A program made the translations under genes and the position numbers. A stretch of DNA of 64,000 bases from CAVRTM01 sp963696105 (GTDB lineage Bacteria > Actinomycetota > Actinomycetes > Actinomycetales > Dermatophilaceae): NCBI GenBank assembly GCA_963696105.1, contig CAVOIP010000005.1, forward strand, positions 930,001 through 994,000, given 5' to 3'. This document shows positions 45,711 to 54,527 of this stretch, piece by piece. Each line of letters starts with the position of its first letter. Position 1 is the stretch's first letter. The notes below the pieces were generated by a model. It did not search any database and had not been told where the DNA came from. It saw only the letters and a program-made list of their open reading frames with translations.

Positions 45711-45737
45711 GGGTACCAGCCTAAGTAGGCTGTCGAC

Positions 45738-46604
45738 ATGCCTATGCACCCGGCGGCGCCCGATGACCTGCAAGGCCTCGTCGAGGCCTATGCCCAGACC
45801 ACACGGGCGGTGGTCGACCTCGGCCGCAGCTGCAGCGAGGCGGAGTTCACGCTGCAGACCGAGTGCCCCGGCTGGACCGTGCACGACCAGATCGCCCACG
45901 TCGCCGGCGTCGAGGCGATGCTCGAGGGCCACCGCGACCCCGAGGTGGAGCTCCCGGCGTACGACCACCTGAGCAACGAGCTGTCGCACCTCACCGAGCG
46001 CGCGGTGGAGGTACGCCGCTCCCGCCGCCACCAGGACGTCGTCTCCGAGCTCGAGCACGTCCTCGGGCAGCGGCTGTCCAGCCTGCGCAGCCCGGGCCTC
46101 AGCGCCGAGAGCATCATCCCCGGGCCGTTCGGGCCCGCGCCGGCGGCGACGGTGGCGATGATGCGCACGTTCGACATCTGGACCCACGAGCAGGACATCC
46201 GCAGCGCGATCGGGCGCCCGGGGGACCAGGACTCCCCCGCCGCGTGCGTCTTCGTCGACCAGGCGCTGGCCCAGCTGCCCCGCATCGTGGCGCGTGAGGC
46301 CAAGGTCGAGGCCGGGCACACCGTGATCCTGGCGCTCACGGGGCCGATTCTGGCCAAGGTCGGCGTCCGGGTGGACGAGGGCGAGGACGGGCGGCCGCAC
46401 GGGCACGCCATGTTCACCGGAGAGAGCGTGGACGCCTCCATCCCGCACGTGGAGGGGCCGATCACCAGCATCAGCATGTCCACCGAGGCGTTCACCCGGC
46501 GCGCGGCCGGCCGGCGCTCGGTGGACGACACGACCTACACGCTCAACAGCGGGGACGAGGCCGTCGCCCGCCGGGTGCTGGACGCGGTGACCATCACGCA
46601 CTGA
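45738..46604 (+). CDS. Maleylpyruvate isomerase/DinB-fold, mycothiol-dependent-type protein
   Basis: 288 residues. The DinB/MDMPI N-terminal domain reads QTECPGWTVHDQIAHVAGVE (His in the metal motif) with a second metal region RTFDIWTHEQDIRSAIG, and a C-terminal sterol-carrier-like domain of about 90 residues follows. Such proteins use or handle mycothiol in actinobacteria; substrate unknown. The ATG at 45738 lies 28 bp from the divergent CopD-CtaG start, so the two share a very short promoter region. Confidence 0.85.
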   Translation: MPMHPAAPDDLQGLVEAYAQTTRAVVDLGRSCSEAEFTLQTECPGWTVHDQIAHVAGVEAMLEGHRDPEVELPAYDHLSNELSHLTERAVEVRRSRRHQDVVSELEHVLGQRLSSLRSPGLSAESIIPGPFGPAPAATVAMMRTFDIWTHEQDIRSAIGRPGDQDSPAACVFVDQALAQLPRIVAREAKVEAGHTVILALTGPILAKVGVRVDEGEDGRPHGHAMFTGESVDASIPHVEGPITSISMSTEAFTRRAAGRRSVDDTTYTLNSGDEAVARRVLDAVTITH

Positions 46605-46640
46605 GCGCGCTGAGCGGGCCTCCCGCGCGGCGGCCGCACC

Positions 46641-46727
46641 GGCGTCCCCTGCCGCACGTTCCCTTCCGCACGTCCCCTGCCGCCCGTCCCTCCCGCACGT
46701 CCCCTCCCGCACGTCCTCTCCCGCACG
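46641..46727. repeat. Array of six 13-14-bp tandem repeats
   Basis: Degenerate units of the form GCACGTCCCCTCCC run head to tail from 46,641 to 46,722, then break down. The array is non-coding, strongly strand-biased (pyrimidine-rich on +), and lies between the MDMPI-like gene and the MarR operator. Confidence 0.75.
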
Positions 46728-46769
46728 GGTCGGGCAGCGGCGCCGACGGCCTCGCGTGCACAGGTTCGG

Positions 46770-46821
46770 TTGCTTGTTTGCCACACACAACCATTTCCTG
46801 ATACTTGTGTGCTGCAAGCAA
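46770..46821. promoter_or_regulatory. Nested inverted repeats, probable MarR operator/promoter
   Basis: The outer arms TTGCTTG (46,770-46,776) and CAAGCAA (46,815-46,821) enclose inner arms CACACAA (46,784-46,790) and TTGTGTG (46,805-46,811). The stretch is much richer in A+T than its surroundings and ends 22 bp before the marR start, the expected place for autoregulation of the marR-MFS operon. Confidence 0.65.
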
Positions 46822-46843
46822 ACATCCTTCCGAACGGACCCCG

Positions 46844-47371
46844 ATGGCGATCAGCCATGACACCGCCGCCCAGCTGAGCCACGAGCTGGTGCGGCTGATG
46901 AAGCTCTTCCAGAGCCTGCGGCAGCACGCGCCCCGGCTGCACCCCGGCGTCGACACGGCGTCGTTCCCGATCCTGTTCAACCTGCACGACGGCCCCCGCC
47001 GCGTCTCCGACCTCGCCGGCTGCGTGCACTCCGACGTCTCGACCGTGAGCCGGCAGGTGACCGGCCTGGTCACGCACGGCCTCGTCGAGAAGGTGCCCGA
47101 CCCCCAGGACGGCCGGGCCCAGGTCCTGTCCCTGACCGGCGCCGGCACGGAGCTGCTGGAGCGGCTGAAGGACCAGCGCGGCGAGTGGTTCCGCGGCGTC
47201 CTGGCCGACTGGAGCGAGGACGAGGCCAGGGCCTTCATCAGCTCCCTCGAGCGCCTCGTGTCCGGCTTCGAGCGGTCGCGCGAGCAGCTGCTGCAGACGG
47301 CCGCGCCCGTCGCACCGACGGGGTCCGGCCCCGCCCCCACCTCATCCGCTTCCCCCGACAAGGAGCAGTAA
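46844..47371 (+). CDS. MarR-family transcriptional regulator
   Basis: 175 residues. The winged helix is ASFPILFNLHDGPRRVSDLA with recognition segment CVHSDVSTVSRQVTGLV and wing DPQDGRAQVLSLT. The ATG at 46844 is preferred over the GTG at 46805, which lies inside the nested inverted repeat. Its TAA overlaps the ATG of the exporter gene by one base (47,371), so it almost certainly controls that exporter. Confidence 0.9.
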   Translation: MAISHDTAAQLSHELVRLMKLFQSLRQHAPRLHPGVDTASFPILFNLHDGPRRVSDLAGCVHSDVSTVSRQVTGLVTHGLVEKVPDPQDGRAQVLSLTGAGTELLERLKDQRGEWFRGVLADWSEDEARAFISSLERLVSGFERSREQLLQTAAPVAPTGSGPAPTSSASPDKEQ

Positions 47372-49092
47372 TGGCTTCCACCGCCGGCGCACCGTCGCCG
47401 TCGCCCGTGCAGGACGACGGCGCCCTCACGCACAAGCAGATCGTCACCATCCTCATCGGCCTGATGATGGGGATGTTCCTGGCCGCCCTGGACCAGACCA
47501 TCGTGGCCTCCGCGATGCGGGTGATCGCCGACGACCTGAAGGACCTGGCCGGGCAGGCGTGGGTCACCACCGCCTACCTGATCACCTCGACGATCGTCAC
47601 CCCCCTGTACGGCAAGCTGTCCGACATCTACGGGCGCAAGAAGTGGTTCGTCACCGCCATCACGATCTTCGTCCTCGGCTCGGTGCTGTGCTCGTTCGCC
47701 ACCTCGATCCCGATGCTGGCCGCCTTCCGCGCGGTCCAGGGCCTCGGCGCCGGCGGCCTGTTCTCGCTGGCGCTCGCCATCATCGGTGACATCGTCCCGC
47801 CACGGGAGCGCGCCAAGTACCAGGGCTACTTCCTCGCCGTCTTCGGCACCTCCAGCGTCCTCGGCCCGGTCATCGGCGGCTTCTTCGCCGGGCAGGACAC
47901 CCTGCTGGGCATCGCCGGCTGGCGCTGGGTCTTCCTGGTGAACGTCCCGATCGGCATCGCCGCCCTGGTCGTCGTCTCCCGCACCCTGCACCTGCGGCAC
48001 ACCCGCCTGGACCACCGGATCGACTGGTGGGGCGCCGCGGCGCTGACGGTGGGCCTGGTCCCGCTGCTGCTGGTGGCCGAGCAGGGCCGCGTCTGGGGCT
48101 GGGGCTCCGGCCGCTCGGTCACCTGCTACGTCATCGGCGGCATCGGCGTCGTGGCGTTCTTCCTCGCCGAGCGGATGATGGGCGACGAGGCGCTGCTGCC
48201 GATCAAGCTCTTCCAGAACCGCACCGTCGGCATCTCCTCGATCGCCTCGGTCATCCTCGGCATGGGCCTGTTCGGGGGCATCGCCTGCCTGCCGCTCTAC
48301 CTGCAGATCGTCAAGGGCGCCTCCCCCACCGCGGCCGGGCTGCTGCTGCTGCCGATGACCCTCGGCATCATGACCGGCTCCATCGTCTCCGGCCAGCTCA
48401 TCTCCCGGACCGGCCGCTACCGGCACTTCCCCATCATCGGCTCGGCGCTGCTGGTGATCGCGCTGTTCGGGTTCCACTACATCGGCGCCGACACCCCGCT
48501 GTGGAGGACGATGATCCTCATGGTCGTCTTCGGTGTCGGCCTCGGCTTCAACATGCAGCCGCTGACCCTGGCCGTGCAGAACGCCGTCAACCCGCGCGAC
48601 ATCGGCGTGGCCACGTCCTCGGCGACCTTCACCCGCCAGATCGGCGGCACCATCGGGACCGCGGTCTTCCTGTCGATCCTCTTCTCGGCCGTGCCGGACC
48701 GGCTGCAGACGGCCTTCCGCACGATCGCCCCGACCCCCGACTTCCAGGCGGCGCTCAAGGCGCCACAGGGCAACGCCGGGGCCAACCACGCCTTCATCTC
48801 GGGGCTGCAGTCGGCGCGGTCCGGCGGCAGCGGCGGCGCGTTCGACGGTGCCCTGAACGACTCCTCGTTCATCCAGCAGATCGACCACCGCCTGGCCCGG
48901 CCCTTCCTCGTCGGCTTCTCCGAGGCCATCGACCTGGTGTTCCTCATCGGCGCCGGCGTGATGGCCGTGGCCTTCGTCGTGCTGTGGTTCCTGCCCAACG
49001 TCGAGCTGCGCAGCGGCTCGTCGTACGCCGAGCGGGGCCGCGCCGCAGCGGACGCCGACGCCGCGGCCGTTCCGCCGGCGGTCGCCCACTGA
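47371..49092 (+). CDS. DHA2-family (EmrB/QacA-type) MFS multidrug exporter
   Basis: 573 residues and 14 predicted membrane spans. It has the DHA2 signatures LAALDQTIVASAMRVIADDL (motif D1), GKLSDIYGRKKWF (motif A) and FLVNVPIGIAALVV in helix 6-7, with VLGPVIGGFF as antiporter motif C. It would export drugs or toxic organics using the proton gradient. AAGGAG precedes the start and translation is coupled to marR. A hairpin shared with the next convergent gene ends the operon. Confidence 0.93.
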   Translation: MASTAGAPSPSPVQDDGALTHKQIVTILIGLMMGMFLAALDQTIVASAMRVIADDLKDLAGQAWVTTAYLITSTIVTPLYGKLSDIYGRKKWFVTAITIFVLGSVLCSFATSIPMLAAFRAVQGLGAGGLFSLALAIIGDIVPPRERAKYQGYFLAVFGTSSVLGPVIGGFFAGQDTLLGIAGWRWVFLVNVPIGIAALVVVSRTLHLRHTRLDHRIDWWGAAALTVGLVPLLLVAEQGRVWGWGSGRSVTCYVIGGIGVVAFFLAERMMGDEALLPIKLFQNRTVGISSIASVILGMGLFGGIACLPLYLQIVKGASPTAAGLLLLPMTLGIMTGSIVSGQLISRTGRYRHFPIIGSALLVIALFGFHYIGADTPLWRTMILMVVFGVGLGFNMQPLTLAVQNAVNPRDIGVATSSATFTRQIGGTIGTAVFLSILFSAVPDRLQTAFRTIAPTPDFQAALKAPQGNAGANHAFISGLQSARSGGSGGAFDGALNDSSFIQQIDHRLARPFLVGFSEAIDLVFLIGAGVMAVAFVVLWFLPNVELRSGSSYAERGRAAADADAAAVPPAVAH

Positions 49093-49139
49093 CGTCCCGC
49101 CAGGGTCGCGCGGCGCGGCGTCGTACGAGCGCTGCCTGA

Positions 49140-49183
49140 AGCTGAACGGGCGGCGGGGCCTCGGCCTCGTCGCCCGTTCAGCT
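49140..49183. terminator. Bidirectional terminator between exporter and second marR gene
   Basis: A 20-bp stem with two mismatches (AGCTGAACGGGCGGCGGGGC, 49,140-49,159; 49,164-49,183) and a 4-nt loop. The stop codon of the minus-strand marR gene lies within it. Confidence 0.85.
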
Positions 49184-49675
49184 GTCGTGGGGGTGCTGCG
49201 CCTCGGCGGTGTCGGCGGCGGCGGCGTAGGCGTCGACCATCCCCGCGAGGAACCGGTGCACGACCTGGAGCTCGTCGTCGGTGAACTGGTCCATCACCTG
49301 GCCACTCATCCGCCCGAGCGGGCCGAAGAACTCCTGGGCGACCGTGCGGGCGGAGTCGCTGAAGTGCAGGTGGATCCGGCGGCGGTCGACGGTGTCGCGG
49401 TTGCGCCGGGCGTGGCCCTGGCGCTCGAGCCGGTCCACGACCGAGGTGGTCGCGCCGGAGGACAGGCCCAGCGCGGACTGCAGCTGGCCCGGTGTCAGCG
49501 GGGCGGACGACGCCTCGGCATCCATGATGTGGATGAGGGCGGCGAGGTCGGTGTGGTGCAGGCCCTGGCGGCTGGCGAACGTCGTGGAGATGCGGTCGCC
49601 GCCGACCTGCAGCTGGCGCAGCAGGGCACCGATCCGGGCCTCCAGCTCCTCGTGCCGGCCGCCGCTCTCGCTCAT
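49178..49675 (-). CDS. MarR-family transcriptional regulator
   Basis: 165 residues with winged-helix segments HHTDLAALIHIMDAEASSAP, LSSGATTSVVDRLERQG and the wing NRDTVDRRRIHLHFSDS. It starts at the ATG at 49675 with GGAAAG upstream. Divergent from the MMPL transporter gene; a clean palindrome in the 96-bp gap is its likely operator, so it probably represses both itself and the transporter. Confidence 0.9.
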   Translation of the reverse strand: MSESGGRHEELEARIGALLRQLQVGGDRISTTFASRQGLHHTDLAALIHIMDAEASSAPLTPGQLQSALGLSSGATTSVVDRLERQGHARRNRDTVDRRRIHLHFSDSARTVAQEFFGPLGRMSGQVMDQFTDDELQVVHRFLAGMVDAYAAAADTAEAQHPHDS

Positions 49676-49728
49676 CAGCTTTCCGCCCGTCCCTCCCTGG
49701 TTGTCTCCAGTATGCCGCTCTGCCATAA

Positions 49729-49747
49729 TATCTCGATAAACGAGATA
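49729..49747. promoter_or_regulatory. Palindromic MarR operator between marR and the MMPL gene
   Basis: TATCTCG-ATAAA-CGAGATA, with perfect 7-bp arms and a 5-bp spacer, placed between the divergent starts (54 bp from marR, 25 bp from the MMPL gene). It lies in an AT-rich island typical of a promoter. Confidence 0.8.
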
Positions 49748-49771
49748 CTCTTCCAGTGAGGGAAATGGCAC

Positions 49772-51979
49772 ATGCGATCTCCGGGGATCCCGCTGGGGCG
49801 GCTCGTCACCGGACGGTGGGGCGCCCGCGCCGTCGTCCTCGCGTTCGTCCTGCTGTCCGGCGCCGTGCTCGGCTCGCCGCTCGGTGGAGGCACCGACACC
49901 GGGGTGAGCTCGGGCCTGGGTAGGCAGGTGGAGTCGGTCCGCGCCGCCGCGCTGAAGGCGGGACTGCCGGGCAGCAGGGTCAACCCGGCGATCGTCGTCT
50001 ACAGCCGGGACGGCGCTGCCCTCACCTCGGCGGACCAGGTCGCGATCGCCCGCGACCGCGCGCAGCTCGCCCCGCTCGCGGTGGGCGGCGCGCTGCCGCC
50101 GCCGGTGCCGGCGCAGGACGGCCGCGCGGTGCTGGTTCCGGTGCCCTTGCCGTCCTCGCTGTCGGATGCGCAGGTCACCGACGCGGTCACGGCGATCCGT
50201 GGCGTGACCTCGGCCGGCCTGCCCGACGGCGCGCGTGCGCAGGTCACCGGCGGCCCGGCCATCTCGACCGACATCGCCTCGGCCTTCGACGGCGCCGACA
50301 CCAAGCTGCTGCTCACCACCGCCGGCATCGTGGCCCTGCTGCTGCTGCTGACCTACCGCAGCCCGGTGCTGTGGATCATCCCGCTGGCCGTCGTGGGCAC
50401 CGCCGACCAGGTCGGAGCCAAGCTCACCTCCGCCCTTGCGGGGGCGCTCGACCAGCCGCTCGACGGCTCGAGCACGGGGATCGCCAGCGTGCTGGTCTTC
50501 GGCGCCGGCACCAACTACGCACTGCTGGTCATCGCCCGCTACCGCGAGGAGCTGCGGCGCACCGAGGACCACCGCGAGGCGATGCGCACCGCACTGGCCT
50601 CCAGCGGACCCGCCGTGGCCGGCAGCGCCGTCACGGTGACGCTGGCCCTGCTGACGCTGCTGTTCGCCTCGCTCGGGGGCAGCCGCAGCATCGGCTGGAC
50701 CAGCGCGCTCGGGGTCGTCGTCGTGGTGGTCTGCGCGCTGTTGGTCCTGCCGGCGGCGCTGGTCCTGTGCGGTCGCCGGCTCTTCTGGCCGTTCATCCCC
50801 CGAGCCGGGGACGCCGACCTCTCGCACCGCGGGCCGTGGGCCCGCATCGCCCGGGCCGTCGTCGCCCGCCCCGCCGCCGTCGCGGCCGCGTCCGTGGCGG
50901 TCCTCGTCGTCCTCGCCCTCGGCATCTCCGGCGCCCGGCTGGGCCTGTCCGCCACCGAGCAGTTCCGGGTCACGTCCGAGTCGGCCGCCGGCCTGGAGAC
51001 CCTGGCCAGGCACTTCCCCGCCGGCGCGGGCAGCCCGGCCGAGATCCTCACCCGGCGCGACGCGGCGCCCGCCGTCGTGGACACCGTCACCACGGTGCCC
51101 GGCGTGGTGACCGCGCGCATCAGCGACCAGGGCGGTGACGTCGCCCAGGTGGACGCGGTCCTGAGCGACCTGCCCGGGACAGCGGCCAGCTACGACACCC
51201 TGCGCGCGGTGCGCGCGGCGGTGGCCGGCGTGCCGGGTGCGGACGCCGTGGTCGGTGGGTCCGTCGCCACGACGCTGGACACCCGCGAGGCGGCGATCCG
51301 CGACCTCGAGGTCATCGTGCCGATGATCCTGGCGGTCGTGTTCGTCGTCCTGATCCTCCTGCTGCGCTCGCTGGTGGCACCGCTGCTGCTGATCGCGACC
51401 GTCATCCTCAGCTTCTTCGCCTCCCTGGGCGCCAGCCACTGGGCCTTCGTCCACGTGTTCGGGTTCCCGGCGCTGGACACCCTGGTCCCGCTGCTGGCGT
51501 TCCTGTTCCTGGTCGCGCTCGGCGTGGACTACAACATCTTCCTGACCACCCGCGCCCGCGAGGAGGCCCAGCGCCAGGGCACGCGTGCGGGCATCGTCAC
51601 CGCCGTGGCCGTCACCGGCGGGGTCATCACCAGCGCGGGCATCCTGCTGGCAGCCGTGTTCACCGTGCTGGGGGTGCTGCCGCTGATCACCCTGACCCAG
51701 ATCGGCATCATCGTCGGCTTCGGCGTCCTGCTGGACACGTTGCTGGTGCGCACCGTGCTCGTGCCGGCCCTGGTGACGCTGCTCGGCCGGCGCGTGTGGT
51801 GGCCCGGCGCCCTCAGCCGCGCCGACGGCGACGGCTCCCGACGGGGCGACGGCGACCACGACGGCGGCGCCACACCGGCTCCCCCGGACCAGGACGACCG
51901 AGCCGGAGCATCCCGGATCGCGCCGGTGCTCATCCCTGAGGACGAGGGCACGGCGTCCGCGGCCGGTGACCGACACTGA
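49772..51979 (+). CDS. MMPL/RND-family transporter
   Basis: 735 residues with two repeats, each a membrane helix, a large outside loop and a five- to six-helix bundle. MMPL landmarks are FGAGTNYALLVIARYREELRR in the first half and FLFLVALGVDYNIFLTTRAR (Asp-Tyr pair for proton transfer) in the second. The usual role is export of lipids or drugs. GAGGGAAATGGCAC precedes the ATG. The C-terminal 60 residues are charged and disordered. Controlled, by position, by the divergent MarR. Confidence 0.92.
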   Translation: MRSPGIPLGRLVTGRWGARAVVLAFVLLSGAVLGSPLGGGTDTGVSSGLGRQVESVRAAALKAGLPGSRVNPAIVVYSRDGAALTSADQVAIARDRAQLAPLAVGGALPPPVPAQDGRAVLVPVPLPSSLSDAQVTDAVTAIRGVTSAGLPDGARAQVTGGPAISTDIASAFDGADTKLLLTTAGIVALLLLLTYRSPVLWIIPLAVVGTADQVGAKLTSALAGALDQPLDGSSTGIASVLVFGAGTNYALLVIARYREELRRTEDHREAMRTALASSGPAVAGSAVTVTLALLTLLFASLGGSRSIGWTSALGVVVVVVCALLVLPAALVLCGRRLFWPFIPRAGDADLSHRGPWARIARAVVARPAAVAAASVAVLVVLALGISGARLGLSATEQFRVTSESAAGLETLARHFPAGAGSPAEILTRRDAAPAVVDTVTTVPGVVTARISDQGGDVAQVDAVLSDLPGTAASYDTLRAVRAAVAGVPGADAVVGGSVATTLDTREAAIRDLEVIVPMILAVVFVVLILLLRSLVAPLLLIATVILSFFASLGASHWAFVHVFGFPALDTLVPLLAFLFLVALGVDYNIFLTTRAREEAQRQGTRAGIVTAVAVTGGVITSAGILLAAVFTVLGVLPLITLTQIGIIVGFGVLLDTLLVRTVLVPALVTLLGRRVWWPGALSRADGDGSRRGDGDHDGGATPAPPDQDDRAGASRIAPVLIPEDEGTASAAGDRH

Positions 51980-52065
51980 ACGACCCTGCGCCCCTTGCCA
52001 AGTCCGGGACCGCTCGTAACGATGGAGATCGAGGGCACCAGAGCCGGCTCGGGAGGAGTGCGGAC

Positions 52066-52188
52066 ATGGGCGACATCGGCACGGAGCGGCGAGAGGTCGA
52101 GTTCGAGCCCCTGACGGAGGACCCGGTCCCCGCGCCGGCCAGACGACCCGACCCTGCGCCGGCTCCCGCCCCCGCGACCGAGCCCTGA
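52066..52188 (+). CDS. Small 40-residue protein, acidic then Pro/Ala-rich
   Basis: GGGAGGAGTGCGGAC gives a good ribosome site before ATG. The product starts MGDIGTERREVEFEPLTEDP and ends in a PAPAPA-type tail. Codon third positions are mostly G/C, as in the neighbouring genes. I recall similar short proteins (MG-D/E-IG...VEFEPL) in actinobacteria but have no name for them. It ends 7 bp before the next gene, so the two are probably one operon. Confidence 0.6.
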   Translation: MGDIGTERREVEFEPLTEDPVPAPARRPDPAPAPAPATEP

Positions 52189-52195
52189 CCCGGAC

Positions 52196-52924
52196 ATGGT
52201 CGACGAGGTGCCGGCAGTCTCGGACGACGTCGCCCTGGTGCCCGGCGAGCTGCGCGGCTACCGGCAGTTCTCGCTGAAGGACGACGGCCTGTACCCGCTG
52301 GTGCACACCGTCTGCGGACCGTGGGACGGCCACCTGCAGCGGGCCGTGTGCGCGAGCGGCGCGCGGCACGCCTCACCGGCGGCGGACTGCCTCTGCGGGC
52401 TCTACGCCTGGTACCTCCCCGGCAGCGCCACGGTGTCGTTGGGGCCGGTCAGCGCGGTGGTCCTGGCCCGCGGCCGGTGCGTCCTCGGTGACCGGGGCTT
52501 CCGCGCCGCGGCGGCCCGGATCGAGGCGGTGTCCCTGCCCCCGGCGGTCCGCTGGCACCCCGCAGCCGCGGCTCGTGCCCGGACGATGCTGGCCCAGCGC
52601 TATCCGCAGACGCGGGTCTACCCCTCGACCCGGCGGATGCTGCGCGACCACCCCCCGCAGGACGTCAGCGCCCTCGGGGTGTCCCCGCCGCGGGACCGCA
52701 GCCGCGCCTACCGGGCGGCGGCCGCGGTGCTGTGGACCGCGTTCGTCCTGGGCGCCTACGCCCTCGTGGTCGTCCCGCGTGCTGCGGTCGAGGACGCCGC
52801 CGCCCACTGGTGGCCGCTGTTGGTGCTGCTGACGATCGGGTGGCAGGCAGCCCTGGTCTGGCTGTTCATGCGGATGATGGCCGAGCAGATGCCGAGCCCG
52901 AGGTGGGGCCGCAAGCAGCGCTGA
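52196..52924 (+). CDS. Membrane protein with conserved actinobacterial N-terminal domain (HxSPxxxCxCG motif)
   Basis: 242 residues. The N-terminal domain reads GELRGYRQFSLKDDGLYPLV, then ARHASPAADCLCGLYAWYLPG and VVLARGRCVLGDRGFRAAAA; the His/Cys pattern could hold zinc. I recognise this module from many actinobacterial proteins of unknown function. Two membrane helices end the protein (AAAVLWTAFVLGAYALVVVP and PLLVLLTIGWQAALVWLF). Directly follows the 40-residue ORF. Confidence 0.7.
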   Translation: MVDEVPAVSDDVALVPGELRGYRQFSLKDDGLYPLVHTVCGPWDGHLQRAVCASGARHASPAADCLCGLYAWYLPGSATVSLGPVSAVVLARGRCVLGDRGFRAAAARIEAVSLPPAVRWHPAAAARARTMLAQRYPQTRVYPSTRRMLRDHPPQDVSALGVSPPRDRSRAYRAAAAVLWTAFVLGAYALVVVPRAAVEDAAAHWWPLLVLLTIGWQAALVWLFMRMMAEQMPSPRWGRKQR

Positions 52925-52931
52925 CCGCCAC

Positions 52932-52980
52932 CCGGCCCCGCCCCTCCCTCCCGGCCAGGGCCGGCAGGGAGGGCGGCGGG
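52932..52980. terminator. Probable bidirectional terminator
   Basis: An imperfect GC-rich hairpin (CGCCCCTCCCTCCCGGCC against GCCGGCAGGGAGGGCGGCG) lies between the convergent membrane protein and E2 genes. Confidence 0.6.
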
Positions 52981-53061
52981 ATCACCGGGCAGCGCTGGAG
53001 GCGCCCGACGGAGGACGGCGCGCCGGCGTACGTCGACGCCGGCGCACGTCCCCGGCGTCCG

Positions 53062-54505
53062 TCAGGACCAGACGAGGGCCCGGCTGGGGTCCTCCAGGAC
53101 CGCGGCCAGGTCCGCCAGGAACCGTGAGCCCAGGTCGCCGTCGACCAGGCGGTGGTCGAACGACAGCGACAGGGAGGTGACCCAGCGCGGCTTGATCTTG
53201 CCCTTGTCCACCCACGGCATCTGCCGCACGGCGCCGAAGCACAGGATCGCGGCCTCACCGGCGTTGAGGATCGGCGTGCCGTTGTCGACCCCGAACACCC
53301 CGACGTTGGTGATGGTGATCGTGCCGCCGGCCATGTCGGCCGGCAGCGTGCGACCCTCACGTGCCGTGGCGACGAGCGCGGCCATGGCGTCGGCGAGCTG
53401 CCGCAGCGACATCGCGTCGGCGTCCTTGATGTTGGGCACCATCAGCCCCCGCGGGGTCGCGGCGGCGATGCCCAGGTTGACGTAGTTCTTGACCACGATC
53501 TCCTGCGCCGCCTCGTCCCAGCGCGGCGTTGATGCCGGGGTTGCGGCGGGCCGCGATCAGCAGGGCCTTGGCCACCAGCAGCAGCGGGCTGACCTTGACG
53601 TCGCGGAACTCGCGGTCGGTGCGCAGCCGCTCGACCAGCCTCATCGTGCGGGTGACGTCGACGGTGATGAACTCGGTGACGTGCGGCGCGGTGAACGCCG
53701 AGGCCACCATCGCCTGAGCGGTCATCTTGCGCACACCCTTGACCGGGACCCGCGTCTCCCGCTCGCCGGTCCGGGCCACGAGCGCAGCGACGGGTGCCGC
53801 CGCGCCGGCTGCCGTGTCGGCCGGCACCGCGCCGGCCGCCCCCTGCAGGTGCAGGTCGACGTCGGACCGGGTGATGATGCCGCCCTCGCCCGAGCCGGCC
53901 ACGTCGGCCAGGTCGACGCCGCGGTCCTTGGCGTACTTGCGCACCGGCGGCTTGGCCAGCGCCCGGGCCCCACCCGGGCGCGGTGCCGGAGCCGGCGTGG
54001 GGCGTTGGCATCGGCGGCGCGGCCGGTGCGCCGGGGGCAGGCGCCGGCTGGGCCACCGGGGTGGGCGGCGCCACCGGAGGCGGTGGGACGACCCCCTTGC
54101 GGGGCCGGCGCTTGGACCTCGGTCATCCGCGGGCCGTAGCCGACCAGGACGGCCACGCGACCGCCGGGGGCGGCGCCGCCGATCTTGCCGGCCTCGATCT
54201 GCTCGTCCTCGGCGCCGGCGCGGCCGGCGCTCCCGCGGGCCGGCGGCGTGCCGTCGTCGACGCCCGTGTCGACCGCGATGATCGGCGTGCCGACCGCGAC
54301 GGTCTCGCCCTCGGGGACGCAGCAGCGTCGGTGACCGTGCCGGCGTACGGGACGGGGAGCTCGACCAGCGGACTTGGCCGTCTCGATCTCGACGATCGAT
54401 GTCGTTGACCGTGACGGTGTCACCGACCTTGACCTACCAGGTGACGATCTCGGCCTCGATCAGGCCCTCGCCGAGGTCGGGCAGGTTGAACTGCTTCACA
54501 CGTGC
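53062..54505 (-). pseudogene. Dihydrolipoamide acyltransferase (E2) of a 2-oxoacid dehydrogenase, broken by insertions and an amber codon
   Basis: Pieces of E2 lie in successive frames: lipoyl domain start MARVKQFNLPDLGEGLIEAE with the lipoyl lysine in ETAKS, hinge PAPAPGAPAAPP, E1/E3-binding domain KYAKDRGVDLADVAGSGEGG, and catalytic domain with SFDHRLVDGDLG. Codon 25 is TAG (about 54,431). Single extra bases break the frame near 54,402, 54,371, 54,325-54,334 (two), 54,100, 54,001 and 53,524. Removing seven bases leaves 1,437 nt, exactly 479 codons. E2 passes acyl groups from lipoate to CoA. It follows E1-beta by 22 bp. Errors in the sequence or true decay cannot be told apart here. Confidence 0.85.
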
Positions 54506-54527
54506 CATGGAGGTGCCGTCCTGCCTT

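Noticed and set aside
43626..45728. A 700-codon open frame on the plus strand opposite the CopD-CtaG gene
   Set aside because: Composition is His/Gln/Arg/Asp-rich without any domain, and it mirrors the codon third-position bias of the real membrane protein on the other strand.
46641..46727. Tandem array considered as a CRISPR
   Set aside because: Units are only 13-14 bp, contiguous with no spacers, and no cas genes are present.
49676..52369. Long minus-strand open frame upstream of the second marR gene, opposite the MMPL gene
   Set aside because: Low-complexity Gly/Arg/Asp translation; the plus strand encodes a recognisable MMPL transporter with a good ribosome site and operator.
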